From NCBI GenBank assembly GCA_013153235.1, contig JAADEU010000030.1:1-13313 (forward strand): 13,313 nucleotides of DNA. The letters run 5' to 3'. This document shows, piece after piece, positions 1 through 6,608 of this stretch; within the stretch, counting starts at the first letter, position 1, and each line of letters opens with the position of its first letter. The stretch is from Aquificota bacterium (GTDB taxonomy: Bacteria > Aquificota > Aquificia > Aquificales > Hydrogenothermaceae). The position numbers and the translations under genes were made by a program. Under the pieces are notes generated by a model. The model made no database searches and was not told the DNA's origin. It saw nothing but the letters and a program-made list of their open reading frames with translations.

Positions 1-409
1 GGATAGATTTTTTATCCTTCTGTTTTATCTGCTGTTTTTTGTGACAGGTGCTTACCAGATGGTAATTGGTGGACTGGTGATGAGTTTTAAGGTTTTACCT
101 GTGGGACAGTTAACATTTAATTTTGATATATTCCCTTTTATTCTTGAAAAGGCACCCCTTATTTTTTATATGGGATTCAAGATAGCCTTTCCATTTGTCC
201 TGATTCTGTTTATGGTTAACGTAGCCCTTGCCCTTATAAACCGTCTTATACCCCAGATTAATGTCTTTATAGTAGGTCTCCCCCTTCAGATTTTTGTGGG
301 CCTTGCATCGCTGGTCTTTGCAACATCTCTGCTGATTTACTTTTCCATTTCAGTGATAAACAATTTTGCCGAAACTTACATAAAGGCTATAGGGATAATG
401 GGAAGGTAA
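1..409 (+). CDS. fliR: Flagellar biosynthetic protein FliR, 3' part (5' end outside window)
   Basis: FliR is an integral membrane protein of the flagellar type III export gate (FliP-FliQ-FliR complex) in the inner membrane. The reading frame is open from base 2 to the TAA at 407-409 and has no start of its own here, so about 135 C-terminal residues of a protein usually about 250-260 long are seen. The segment reading TGAYQMVIGGLVMSFKVLPVGQ matches the conserved FliR stretch in which a Gly-aromatic pair precedes a Ser-Phe and Leu-Pro-x-Gly. It is followed by hydrophobic segments (around IAFPFVLILFMVNVALALI and the stretch ending SLLIYFSISVI) and a Pro-Gln-Ile-Asn turn (LIPQINVFIVGLPLQI) typical of the FliR C-terminal half. 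The GTG at 41 is internal and not a real start. flhB begins immediately after the stop codon (TAA then ATG), the usual fliR-flhB order, which supports co-transcription. Confidence 0.92.
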   Translation, partial: DRFFILLFYLLFFVTGAYQMVIGGLVMSFKVLPVGQLTFNFDIFPFILEKAPLIFYMGFKIAFPFVLILFMVNVALALINRLIPQINVFIVGLPLQIFVGLASLVFATSLLIYFSISVINNFAETYIKAIGIMGR

Positions 410-1465
410 ATGGCTAAAGACCCCAGCAAAACGGAAAAGGCCACCCCCCGGCGGCGTCAGAAGGCAAGGGAAGAGGGACAGGTAGCAAGGAGTCAGGACA
501 TACCTATTGCTGCCACTTTACTTGTTACATTTCTGGCCCTTATAGCTTATATCCCCTACTCCTACAATCTGCTTTCTGACTATTTCAGGTACACATTTTC
601 TGACCCAATTTATCTGTTTCCGGAAGAAAACGGCAGTTTTATTTCATATACGATTAAGGTAATTGCCCTGCTTGTATCGCCTATATTTCTGGTTCTCCTT
701 GCCACAGGTATTGTTTCAAATGTGGCCCAGTTTGGATTTTTGATTTCAACAAAGGCAATGGCCCCAAAGCTTGAGAGACTGAATGTAATAAAAGGGTTAG
801 GTAGACTTGTTTCCCTGAAGACGGCCTTTGAACTGGTCCGGAATCTGCTTAAGCTGATACTTGCCACCGTTGTGGCTTACTTTCTGGTTATGAAGATTAT
901 AAATGAGTCCTTTAATATGTCCTTTATACCCCTGACCCACGAGGTTTACTTTCTGTTTAAATACACACTTATGCTGATTCTTGCCTTTGCCGTTGTGTCC
1001 ATACCTGTGGCGATTATTGATTTTATCTATAGAAAATGGGAGTACGAAGAGAACCTGAAAATGTCAAAACATGAGGTAAAAGAAGAGAGGAAAATGTACG
1101 AGGGAAATCCCCAGGTAAAGGCTGCCATCAGGAAGAAGCAGAGGGAGATGGCCATGATGAGGATGATGGCCGAGGTCCCCAGGGCGGATGTTGTAATCAC
1201 GAACCCTGACCACTACGCCGTGGCACTGCTGTACGAAAGGGGTAAAATGAATGCCCCCAAGGTTGTGGCAAAGGGTAAAAATATAATTGCAGAAAAAATC
1301 AAGAAGATAGCCAGAGAACACGATGTACCTGTAGTTGAGGACCCACCTCTGGCCAGAGCCCTTTACTCCTCTGTTGAGGTGGGTGAGTTTATCCCTGAAA
1401 AGTTTTATGTGGCAATAGCTAAGATTCTTGCCAGAATCTACAGGGAGAAAAACCTACTTTCCTAA
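410..1465 (+). CDS. flhB: Flagellar biosynthesis protein FlhB with NPDH motif
   Basis: FlhB is the export-apparatus protein that switches flagellar secretion from rod/hook to filament substrates. The 351-residue length is normal. The N-terminus carries the family signature (KTEKATPRRRQKAREEGQ, about residues 7-24). Hydrophobic segments lie near residues 31-50, 82-104, 142-162 and 183-205, followed by a charged linker and the cytoplasmic FlhB-C domain. The self-cleavage site, usually Asn-Pro-Thr-His, reads N265-P266-D267-H268 here (VVITNPDHYAVAL). The Asn-Pro pair needed for cleavage by Asn cyclisation is kept, but Thr is replaced by Asp. Downstream, the conserved DVPVVEDPPLARALY element is intact. 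The ATG directly abuts the fliR stop codon and GGAAGG lies three bases upstream, inside fliR, so the gene is probably translationally coupled. Its last 12 bases overlap the 3' end of the convergent AhpD-like gene. Confidence 0.96.
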   Translation: MAKDPSKTEKATPRRRQKAREEGQVARSQDIPIAATLLVTFLALIAYIPYSYNLLSDYFRYTFSDPIYLFPEENGSFISYTIKVIALLVSPIFLVLLATGIVSNVAQFGFLISTKAMAPKLERLNVIKGLGRLVSLKTAFELVRNLLKLILATVVAYFLVMKIINESFNMSFIPLTHEVYFLFKYTLMLILAFAVVSIPVAIIDFIYRKWEYEENLKMSKHEVKEERKMYEGNPQVKAAIRKKQREMAMMRMMAEVPRADVVITNPDHYAVALLYERGKMNAPKVVAKGKNIIAEKIKKIAREHDVPVVEDPPLARALYSSVEVGEFIPEKFYVAIAKILARIYREKNLLS

Positions 1466-1984
1466 TCCAAACACATTTGAAAGGGTGTTAATGTAGTTAA
1501 AGTAGGCTGCAATTGTGACTGCCTCAAATAACTGACTGACTGTCCACCCCATGTTCAGGATTCTATCAAGCTCCTCTTTGGTGATTTTGTAGTTATCTTT
1601 TCTGGAAGCCCTGACGGCAAATCTAATCAGTTCCCTTTCCTTTTCCGGAATGTTCATACTGTCTATTCCTTTAAGGGTTTCCTCTATCTCCTCTTCACTC
1701 ATACCAAGCATTTTTGCAATATTTTTGTGAACATCAACACACATTGGACAGTTATTTTCCAGTGATACCAGAAGTGCTATCCTTTCCTTGATGGAATAGG
1801 GCAGTTCCGTCTGGTTCAGGAGCAGGGTTTTAACGCAGTTGTCAGTCATAAAATAGATATCCTTTCTTATGGCCAGAAGCTGAAAGATTTCCCCGAGCTT
1901 GCCTGTTTTGTTCAGTATTTCTCTGGCAAGCTTCTGGATTTCCGGGTCCATTTCTTCAAGTTCTGGAAGTTTGATGTAAGCCAT
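1454..1984 (-). CDS. Carboxymuconolactone decarboxylase / AhpD-like family protein (CxxC, probable peroxidase-related)
   Basis: This 176-residue all-helical protein has the AhpD-type core: a Lys-Glu-Arg start of helix (KERIALLVSLENN, about residues 67-78) followed by C79-P-M-C82-V-D-V-H86. In AhpD and its relatives the two Cys act as a redox pair with a nearby His and an upstream Glu; E68 is the likely equivalent. A peroxidase or thiol-disulfide role is therefore plausible, but the substrate is unknown. There is no signal peptide, so the protein should be cytoplasmic. The start is fixed by a strong Shine-Dalgarno AGGAGGG at 1989-1995, four bases upstream of the ATG. It lies 52 nt downstream of motE on the same strand and could be read with fliJ-motE or from its own weak promoter. 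Its stop lies inside the end of convergent flhB, with no terminator between. The family is clear; the exact function is not. Confidence 0.8.
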   Translation of the reverse strand: MAYIKLPELEEMDPEIQKLAREILNKTGKLGEIFQLLAIRKDIYFMTDNCVKTLLLNQTELPYSIKERIALLVSLENNCPMCVDVHKNIAKMLGMSEEEIEETLKGIDSMNIPEKERELIRFAVRASRKDNYKITKEELDRILNMGWTVSQLFEAVTIAAYFNYINTLSNVFGLGK

Positions 1985-1988
1985 GATG

Positions 1989-1995
1989 CCCTCCT
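1989..1995 (-). promoter_or_regulatory. Shine-Dalgarno for the AhpD-like gene
   Basis: On the minus strand this reads AGGAGGG, four bases before the ATG at 1984. It is the strongest ribosome binding site on the minus strand of this block and decides the start codon. Confidence 0.75.
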
Positions 1996-2015
1996 GGGGT
2001 TTGATTCTGTTATTA

Positions 2016-2021
2016 ATTATA
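2016..2021 (-). promoter_or_regulatory. Possible -10 box for the AhpD-like gene
   Basis: The minus strand reads TATAAT here, about 32 nt before the ATG, in the 52-nt AT-rich gap after motE. No convincing -35 hexamer is found 16-18 nt upstream, where the end of motE lies. An independent promoter is therefore only possible; read-through from fliJ-motE is the alternative. Confidence 0.3.
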
Positions 2022-2036
2022 GCAGAATATTATGAA

Positions 2037-2516
2037 TTATCTGTTTTTTCCGTTTTTCTTTTTTAACTGGGCGATAATTCTGACGATTTTGTCTGCCATC
2101 TTGGGGTCTATGTAGTCCATAAGAATTCCGGCTTTTGATTCTTTCATGTTGTAGATTATGTAAGCTGCCTTCGTTGGGTCCTTCATTTTTGAGATTCTTT
2201 CTGCCGCGAGTTCAGGGTCTTCATCCACCGCTTTTTCAAATACCTTGGCAAGTTTCTTATACCTTTCGGACCTTAATTTTTTTTCAAGTTCCTCAAGCTG
2301 TTTTTTTTCCTCTGCAAGTTTTTTTCTCTCTTCTTTAATCTGGGACAGGAGTTTTTCATTTTTCTGTATCATCTGTTTAATCTCTTCCCTGAGCTTTTCA
2401 AGCCTCTGGATTTCCCTCTGGAGCTCTGTTTCGGCTGGGGATTTACCTTCTGCCTTCCCAGATGAGGAAATTATAAGGAGGATAAGCAGACTAACGCTTC
2501 CTATTAAAAATTTCAT
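2037..2516 (-). CDS. MotE/YlxF-like flagellar-locus protein (membrane anchor, coiled coil, MgtE-N-like C-terminal domain)
   Basis: From the ATG at 2516 the product has 159 residues. It starts with a hydrophobic N-terminal segment (about residues 3-18, signal peptide or membrane anchor), then a long Glu/Lys-rich coiled coil (about 30-83). The C-terminal domain (about 86-152) has the repeated pattern DPELAAERISKM, DPTKAAYIIYNM and DPKMADKIVRII, with ESKAGILMDYI between the last two. This resembles the MgtE intracellular N domain found in MotE/YlxF proteins. In Bacillus, ylxF directly follows fliJ, as here. The start is uncertain: the frame is open further up, with ATGs at 2561 and 2606 (15 and 30 extra basic residues, all inside fliJ), and none of the three has a good Shine-Dalgarno. 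The 2516 start puts the hydrophobic segment at the N-terminus and gives a 26-nt overlap with the fliJ end. Its precise role is not established; it may be a chaperone or structural partner in motor or export assembly. Confidence 0.75.
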   Translation of the reverse strand: MKFLIGSVSLLILLIISSSGKAEGKSPAETELQREIQRLEKLREEIKQMIQKNEKLLSQIKEERKKLAEEKKQLEELEKKLRSERYKKLAKVFEKAVDEDPELAAERISKMKDPTKAAYIIYNMKESKAGILMDYIDPKMADKIVRIIAQLKKKNGKNR

Positions 2517-2895
2517 CAATAAGCTGGGTTTCTTTTCTGAGTTCCTCAATATTTTTTTCATTTTCCAGTTTTTTCTTGTAATTCCTGATTGCTTTTTTTT
2601 CGGCATTTTTTTCTTTTATTATTACCCTTACAGCCTCTGCATCCTGCTCAAGTTTCTCTATTCTGGACTGTATCTTTTTCAATCTCTTCAGAATGTTCTG
2701 CATGTAATTGTTTTTTACCAGTATGGAAAAAACATCCGAAGGAAATCCCGGTTCTTCAAGATTCCTGTATTCCTCTTTCAGTTTTCTCTCCTCAAGGCGT
2801 AAACGGGCTATCTCCTTTTCTATGGCGTACAGTTTCTGTCTTTCGTGTTTTATCTCATGTTCAAGCTTTTTTAAAAAACCCTCTAAAACATCCAT
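2491..2895 (-). CDS. fliJ: FliJ-like flagellar export chaperone/stalk protein
   Basis: The 134-residue, highly charged, almost wholly helical protein consists of two coiled-coil arms (about residues 5-48 and 62-130) separated by a short Pro/Gly turn (EEPGFPSDVF, about 47-56). Size and antiparallel coiled-coil layout match FliJ, the central stalk-like component of the FliH-FliI-FliJ export ATPase complex. FliJ has low sequence conservation, so the call rests on shape, length and context: motE/ylxF follows with a 26-nt overlap, and fliR-flhB lie close by. The ATG at 2895 is the first possible start, because an in-frame TAG sits one codon upstream. Its ribosome binding site is weak. Another small coiled-coil protein is the alternative. 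Confidence 0.72.
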   Translation of the reverse strand: MDVLEGFLKKLEHEIKHERQKLYAIEKEIARLRLEERKLKEEYRNLEEPGFPSDVFSILVKNNYMQNILKRLKKIQSRIEKLEQDAEAVRVIIKEKNAEKKAIRNYKKKLENEKNIEELRKETQLIDEIFNRKR

Positions 2896-2925
2896 AATCT
2901 ATTATGATAAAAAATCAAACACTGT

Positions 2926-2954
2926 TTGACAAAGTTTTTCATAAATTATAGACT
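2926..2954 (+). promoter_or_regulatory. Sigma70-type promoter of the mdh-fum-suc operon
   Basis: A perfect -35 hexamer TTGACA (2926-2931) is followed after 17 bases by TAGACT (2949-2954, 4 of 6 matches to TATAAT). Transcription would begin near 2961, about 25 nt before the mdh ATG. This is the only good promoter seen for the five-gene operon. Confidence 0.6.
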
Positions 2955-2965
2955 AATTTAGTCAA
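2938..2965 (-). promoter_or_regulatory. Possible divergent promoter for fliJ-motE
   Basis: On the minus strand TTGACT (2965-2960) is followed after 16 bases by TATGAA (2943-2938), giving a start about 35 nt before the fliJ ATG. It overlaps the mdh promoter on the other strand. A TATAAT also occurs on the minus strand at 2950-2945 but has no properly spaced -35. Flagellar genes may instead use another sigma factor, so this is tentative. Confidence 0.3.
2951..2963. promoter_or_regulatory. Palindrome in the divergent fliJ/mdh control region (possible operator)
   Basis: The 13 bases are two perfect 6-bp inverted arms around one base (GACTAA-T-TTAGTC). They overlap the proposed mdh -10 box and start site and the proposed fliJ -35 box, a position where a bound dimeric regulator could affect both directions. 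No regulator is identified, and a short AT-rich palindrome can occur by chance. Confidence 0.35.
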
Positions 2966-2974
2966 TAAAGAGAT

Positions 2975-2979
2975 GGAGG
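2975..2979 (+). promoter_or_regulatory. Shine-Dalgarno deciding the mdh start
   Basis: GGAGG lies five bases before the ATG at 2985 and supports that start over the in-frame ATG at 2973. The latter contains this site within its own codons, has only a weak AAAGAG upstream, and would add four residues (MEAA) not expected before the first beta strand. Confidence 0.65.
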
Positions 2980-2984
2980 CTGCC

Positions 2985-3983
2985 ATGGGAGAGTACAAGA
3001 GACCGGTTGTATCTGTAGTGGGAGCGGGGAATGTTGGTGAGCATGTTGCCAACCTCATTGCAATCAAGGAACTTGCCAATGTCAGGATGTTTGACCTTGC
3101 CAGAAAAGACGGGGACAAGGTCTATGAGATAGTTAAGGGAAAGGCCCTTGATATAAAACAGATGGCTGCTGCCATCGACTGTGATGTTGAGGTGGAGGGA
3201 TTTACTGTTACACCGGATGGAGAGGGTTATGAGCCCCTTAAAGGTTCTGATATTGTGGTCGTTACCGCTGGCTTTCCAAGAAGGCCAGGGATGAGCAGGG
3301 ATGACCTGCTTTCAAAAAATGTTGGGATAATCAGAACCATCTCAGAGAGAATAGCCGAATTTGCACCTGAGGCGATAGTTATCGTTGTATCCAACCCTGT
3401 TGATGTGCTGACTTACGCAGCCTATAAACTGACAGGATTTTCAAAAAATAAAGTGATGGGAATGGCTGGTGTTCTGGATACAGCCAGATTTAAGGCTTTC
3501 CTCTCTATGGAACTTAAGGTTTCTGTCAAGAACATAAATGCCTATGTCCTTGGTAGCCACGGGGACGATATGGTTCCACTGCTTTCGGTTTCAAATGTTG
3601 GTGGTGAGCCCCTTACAAAACTGATTCCTGAGGACAGGCTTAAAGAGATAGTAGAAAGAACCAAGTTCGGTGGTGGTGAGATAGTATCCCTTATGGGAAC
3701 GTCCGCCTACCATGCCCCTGGCGCATCTGTGGTTGAAATGGTTGAGGCAATCCTTAACGACAAGAAGGAGATTTTACCCTGTTCTATATACCTTGATGGT
3801 GAAGATGCACAGCACTACAGTGCTGAGGACATATGCATAGGTGTTCCTGTTAAACTCGGTGCACAGGGTGTTGAAGAGGTCGTAAAACTGGACTTTACAG
3901 ACGAGGAGAAAAAACTCTGGGAATCTTCTGTCAAGTCGGTTAAATCCGGTATAGAAAGAATAAAAGAGCTGGGGCTGATTTAA
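2985..3983 (+). CDS. mdh: Malate dehydrogenase (NAD-dependent, LDH-like type)
   Basis: This enzyme interconverts oxaloacetate and malate; in a reductive TCA cycle it runs towards malate. From the ATG at 2985 it has 332 residues. The Rossmann dinucleotide loop G13-A-G-N-V-G18 and the acidic residue ending strand 2 (D37) point to NAD(H) rather than NADP(H). The substrate-loop motif PRRPGMSRDD places Arg at 99, where lactate dehydrogenases have Gln. That position marks malate/oxaloacetate specificity, and R105 is the second loop Arg. The catalytic Asp-Arg and His are D165 and R168 (LDTAR) and H192 (GSHGDDMVP). It is first in the mdh-fumA-fumB-sucC-sucD operon, with its own strong promoter and GGAGG upstream; fumA starts one base after its stop. 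The reading frame is intact and no key residue is missing. Confidence 0.95.
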   Translation: MGEYKRPVVSVVGAGNVGEHVANLIAIKELANVRMFDLARKDGDKVYEIVKGKALDIKQMAAAIDCDVEVEGFTVTPDGEGYEPLKGSDIVVVTAGFPRRPGMSRDDLLSKNVGIIRTISERIAEFAPEAIVIVVSNPVDVLTYAAYKLTGFSKNKVMGMAGVLDTARFKAFLSMELKVSVKNINAYVLGSHGDDMVPLLSVSNVGGEPLTKLIPEDRLKEIVERTKFGGGEIVSLMGTSAYHAPGASVVEMVEAILNDKKEILPCSIYLDGEDAQHYSAEDICIGVPVKLGAQGVEEVVKLDFTDEEKKLWESSVKSVKSGIERIKELGLI

Positions 3984-3984
3984 G

Positions 3985-4830
3985 ATGAGAGAGATTCATG
4001 TCAGTCAGATTATAGATAAAGTAAAACAGATGGTGATGGATGCTGAGTACAATCTACCTGAGGATTTTGTCAGTGCACTTGAAACGGCAAAAAACTTCGA
4101 AGAATCACCGATAGGCAGAGAGATAATAGAAACGATTCTGGAAAATGCCTCAGTGGCTTCCACCGAGAGGGTTGCCTACTGTCAGGACACAGGATATCCG
4201 GTTTTCTTTGTGGAAATAGGTCAGGATGTTCATATTACAGGTGGAAATATCAAGGATGCCATAAATGAAGCTGTAAGACAGGCCACAAAAGAGGGATATC
4301 TCAGGGCCTCGCTTGCATTTGACCCTGTTTTTGAAAGGAAAAACACAGGCGACAACACACCAGCCCTGATATACTTTGATTTTGTTCCAGGTGACAGGAT
4401 AAAGATAAAGTTCGCCGCCAAAGGTGGTGGTTCAGAAAACCAGAGTAAGCAGGTTATGCTCAGACCGGCAGACGGCCTTGAGGGTGTTAAAAAGTTTGTG
4501 CTGAAAACAATCGCCAATGCAGGGCCAAATGCCTGTCCACCATTTACCGTAGGTGTTGGAATAGGAGGTACATTTGATTACTCTGCAGTTTTGGCAAAGA
4601 AGGCACTGTTCAGACCTATAGGACACAGGCATCCAGACCCTAAAATTGCCATGCTTGAGGAAGAACTCCTCCAGCTCGCGAATCAGCTTGGGGTAGGTCC
4701 CCTTGGATTTGGGGGAACAACAACGGCAGTTGATGTAAAAATAGAGGTTGCACCGGTACATATCGCATCTCTACCGGTGGCTGTAAACATACAGTGCCAC
4801 GCAAACAGACATTCTGAAATAGAAATCTAA
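3985..4830 (+). CDS. fumA: Class I fumarate hydratase, alpha (Fe-S) subunit
   Basis: With the next gene this forms a two-subunit class I fumarase, an oxygen-sensitive [4Fe-4S] enzyme interconverting malate and fumarate. The 281 residues match the N-terminal half of single-chain class I fumarases. The three cluster ligands are visible: C66 (YCQDTGYPVFF), C184 (NACPPFTVGVGIGG) and C271 (IQCHANRHSE). The GSENQSK segment, about residues 150-156, is also characteristic of the family. The ATG begins one base after the mdh stop, so translation is probably coupled. Split, iron-sulfur fumarases are common in anaerobic and microaerophilic autotrophs and in archaea. The symbol follows common usage for the alpha subunit and does not imply the single-chain E. 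coli FumA. Confidence 0.95.
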   Translation: MREIHVSQIIDKVKQMVMDAEYNLPEDFVSALETAKNFEESPIGREIIETILENASVASTERVAYCQDTGYPVFFVEIGQDVHITGGNIKDAINEAVRQATKEGYLRASLAFDPVFERKNTGDNTPALIYFDFVPGDRIKIKFAAKGGGSENQSKQVMLRPADGLEGVKKFVLKTIANAGPNACPPFTVGVGIGGTFDYSAVLAKKALFRPIGHRHPDPKIAMLEEELLQLANQLGVGPLGFGGTTTAVDVKIEVAPVHIASLPVAVNIQCHANRHSEIEI

Positions 4831-4846
4831 AAAGAGGATAGGAAGG

Positions 4847-5416
4847 GTGAGTCAGGTAAAGAAAATTACTACACCACTTACAGATGATGTTGTGAAGGAA
4901 CTGAGAGCAGGGGACAGGGTTCTCCTCAGCGGTTATGTGTACACCGCAAGGGATGCTGCCCACAAAAGAATGCTTGAGGAATATGAGAAAACAGGAAAGC
5001 TTCCATTTGATATCAGGGGTCAGGTGATATACTATGTCGGTCCAACACCACCAAAACCAGGTCAGGTTATAGGTTCTGCAGGACCGACAACAGCCTACCG
5101 GATGGACAAATACACACCAAAACTTCTTGAACTTGGGTTGAAAGGCACTATAGGGAAAGGATGGAGAGGGCCTGAGGTTAAGGAGGCACTGCAAAAATAC
5201 AGAGGTGTTTACTTCGCCGCCTACGGAGGTACGGCGGCGCTTTTATCAAAGCATATCAAATCTTCCGAGATAATAGCCTATGAGGATTTAGGACCTGAAG
5301 CCATAAGAAAGCTGTATTTTGAGGACTTTCCTGTGGTCGTTGCCAACGACATATACGGCGGCGACATATTTGAGGAAGGTCAGAAAAAATACAGAAAAAT
5401 AGAAATAGACCCTTAA
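4847..5416 (+). CDS. fumB: Class I fumarate hydratase, beta subunit
   Basis: This 189-residue partner corresponds to the C-terminal domain of single-chain class I fumarases and supplies substrate-binding residues. Seen motifs are [13 protein letters not shown] (Arg and His of the active site, about residues 29-41), [25 protein letters not shown] (shown here only as the GPTTAYRMD part, about 78-86), TIGKGW (about 101-106) and [13 protein letters not shown] (about 125-137). Translation starts at GTG 4847; the fumA stop lies 16 bases upstream, and GAGG at 4834-4837 plus an AGGAAGG just before the GTG can bind the ribosome. The family (tartrate dehydratase/fumarase beta) is shared with L(+)-tartrate dehydratase, but the pairing with fumA inside a TCA operon argues for fumarase. 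Confidence 0.94.
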   Translation: MSQVKKITTPLTDDVVKELRAGDRVLLSGYVYTARDAAHKRMLEEYEKTGKLPFDIRGQVIYYVGPTPPKPGQVIGSAGPTTAYRMDKYTPKLLELGLKGTIGKGWRGPEVKEALQKYRGVYFAAYGGTAALLSKHIKSSEIIAYEDLGPEAIRKLYFEDFPVVVANDIYGGDIFEEGQKKYRKIEIDP

Positions 5417-5426
5417 GGAGGACAGG

Positions 5427-6593
5427 ATGAAGGTACATGAACATCAGGCAAAGGAGATATTTAAAAAATACGGACTACCTGTTCCGCAGGGATACCCTGC
5501 ATTTACAGTAGAGGAGGCTGTTGAGGCAGCCCAGCAGATAGGAAAATTTCCAGTCGTGGTAAAGGCGCAGATTCATGCCGGTGGTAGAGGTAAAGCCGGT
5601 GGTGTAAAACTTGCCCATAGCCTCGATGAAGTTCAGAAATACGCAGCTGAGCTTCTGGGAAAGACACTGGTAACATTCCAGACTGGTCCTGAAGGACTGC
5701 CTGTAAGCAGGATATACATCGAAGAAGGGACAAATATAGACAAGGAGTACTATGTTGCAATCACCCTGGACAGAAGTAAGTCCAAGTTAATCATAATGGC
5801 ATCTGCCGAAGGTGGAATGGAGATTGAAGAGGTTGCTGCCACAAACCCGGACGCAATTATCACAGAGGTTATAGACCCGTTTATGGGTCTCAGACCATTT
5901 CAGGCAAGGAATATAGCCCTGAAACTTGGTTTTCCAAAAAATCTGATAAACAAGGTGGCCGGTGTATTCCTTAAACTGTACGATGTGTACATGAAGGAAG
6001 ATGCCTCGATGGTTGAAATTAACCCTCTGGTACTGACAAAAGAGGGTAATATCGTTGTTCTTGATGCGAAGGTGGATTTTGATGACAACGCATTATTCAG
6101 ACATCCTGACATAATGGAAATGGAAGACCCTACACAGGAGTCTGAGCTTGAGGTTAAGGCAAAGCAGTACAACCTGAACTACATCAAACTTGATGGAAAC
6201 ATCGCATGTATGGTAAACGGTGCCGGTCTTGCCATGGCAACAATGGATACAATTAAGCTTGCCGGTGGAGAACCTGCAAACTTCCTTGATGTCGGTGGTT
6301 CTGCGAATGCAGAGCAAATCGCAAACGCCTTCAAGATAATACTGTCTGACCCTAATGTTAAGGCAATCTTCATTAACATATTCGGTGGTATCCTCAGATG
6401 TGACAGACTTGCAGAGGGTATCATCCAGGCATCAAAAGAGGTTAAACCACATGTACCTATCGTTGTCAGGATGGAAGGTACAAACGTTGAGCTTGGAAAG
6501 AAGATGCTTGCAGAATCTGGGCTTGACCTTATTCCTGCAGATACAATGTGGGAAGGGGCCCAGAAAGCTGTAGAACTCGCAAAACAAGCATAA
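5427..6593 (+). CDS. sucC: Succinyl-CoA synthetase (ADP-forming), beta subunit
   Basis: This is the nucleotide-binding beta subunit of succinyl-CoA synthetase, which with SucD interconverts succinate, CoA and ATP with succinyl-CoA. In the reductive TCA cycle it makes succinyl-CoA at the cost of ATP. The 388-residue length equals that of E. coli SucC. An ATP-grasp domain fills the N-terminal half, with the GGRGKAGG loop at residues 52-59 and the Mg-binding pair N199 (VEINPLV) and D213 (LDAKVDFDD). The C-terminal CoA-ligase domain shows [11 protein letters not shown] and [16 protein letters not shown], the latter being the power-helix region contacting the phosphohistidine. AAGGAGG (5415-5421) five bases before the ATG is a near-ideal ribosome binding site. 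The length, shorter than CcsA, argues against the related citryl-CoA synthetase. Confidence 0.96.
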   Translation: MKVHEHQAKEIFKKYGLPVPQGYPAFTVEEAVEAAQQIGKFPVVVKAQIHAGGRGKAGGVKLAHSLDEVQKYAAELLGKTLVTFQTGPEGLPVSRIYIEEGTNIDKEYYVAITLDRSKSKLIIMASAEGGMEIEEVAATNPDAIITEVIDPFMGLRPFQARNIALKLGFPKNLINKVAGVFLKLYDVYMKEDASMVEINPLVLTKEGNIVVLDAKVDFDDNALFRHPDIMEMEDPTQESELEVKAKQYNLNYIKLDGNIACMVNGAGLAMATMDTIKLAGGEPANFLDVGGSANAEQIANAFKIILSDPNVKAIFINIFGGILRCDRLAEGIIQASKEVKPHVPIVVRMEGTNVELGKKMLAESGLDLIPADTMWEGAQKAVELAKQA

Positions 6594-6608
6594 TAAAGGA
6601 GGAAGGAA

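Noticed and set aside
41..409. A separate 122-residue gene starting with GTG at 41
   Set aside because: The same frame is open to the window edge and the residues upstream continue FliR, so this is an internal codon of a truncated gene.
1454..1500. CTTTC...GAAAG inverted repeat as a terminator between flhB and the AhpD-like gene
   Set aside because: The arms are only 5 bp with a long spacer and no T run on either side.
2245..2802. A 185-codon open frame on the + strand, rich in Phe and Ser
   Set aside because: It is the antisense of the Lys/Glu-rich coiled coils of fliJ and motE, which gives Phe/Ser/Leu-rich antisense frames. It has no ribosome binding site, and the minus-strand genes have recognisable domains.
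4640..5194. A 184-codon open frame on the - strand across the fumA-fumB junction
   Set aside because: It is antisense to two well-recognised enzyme subunits, is Cys/Pro/Phe-rich in a non-protein-like way, and has no ribosome binding site.
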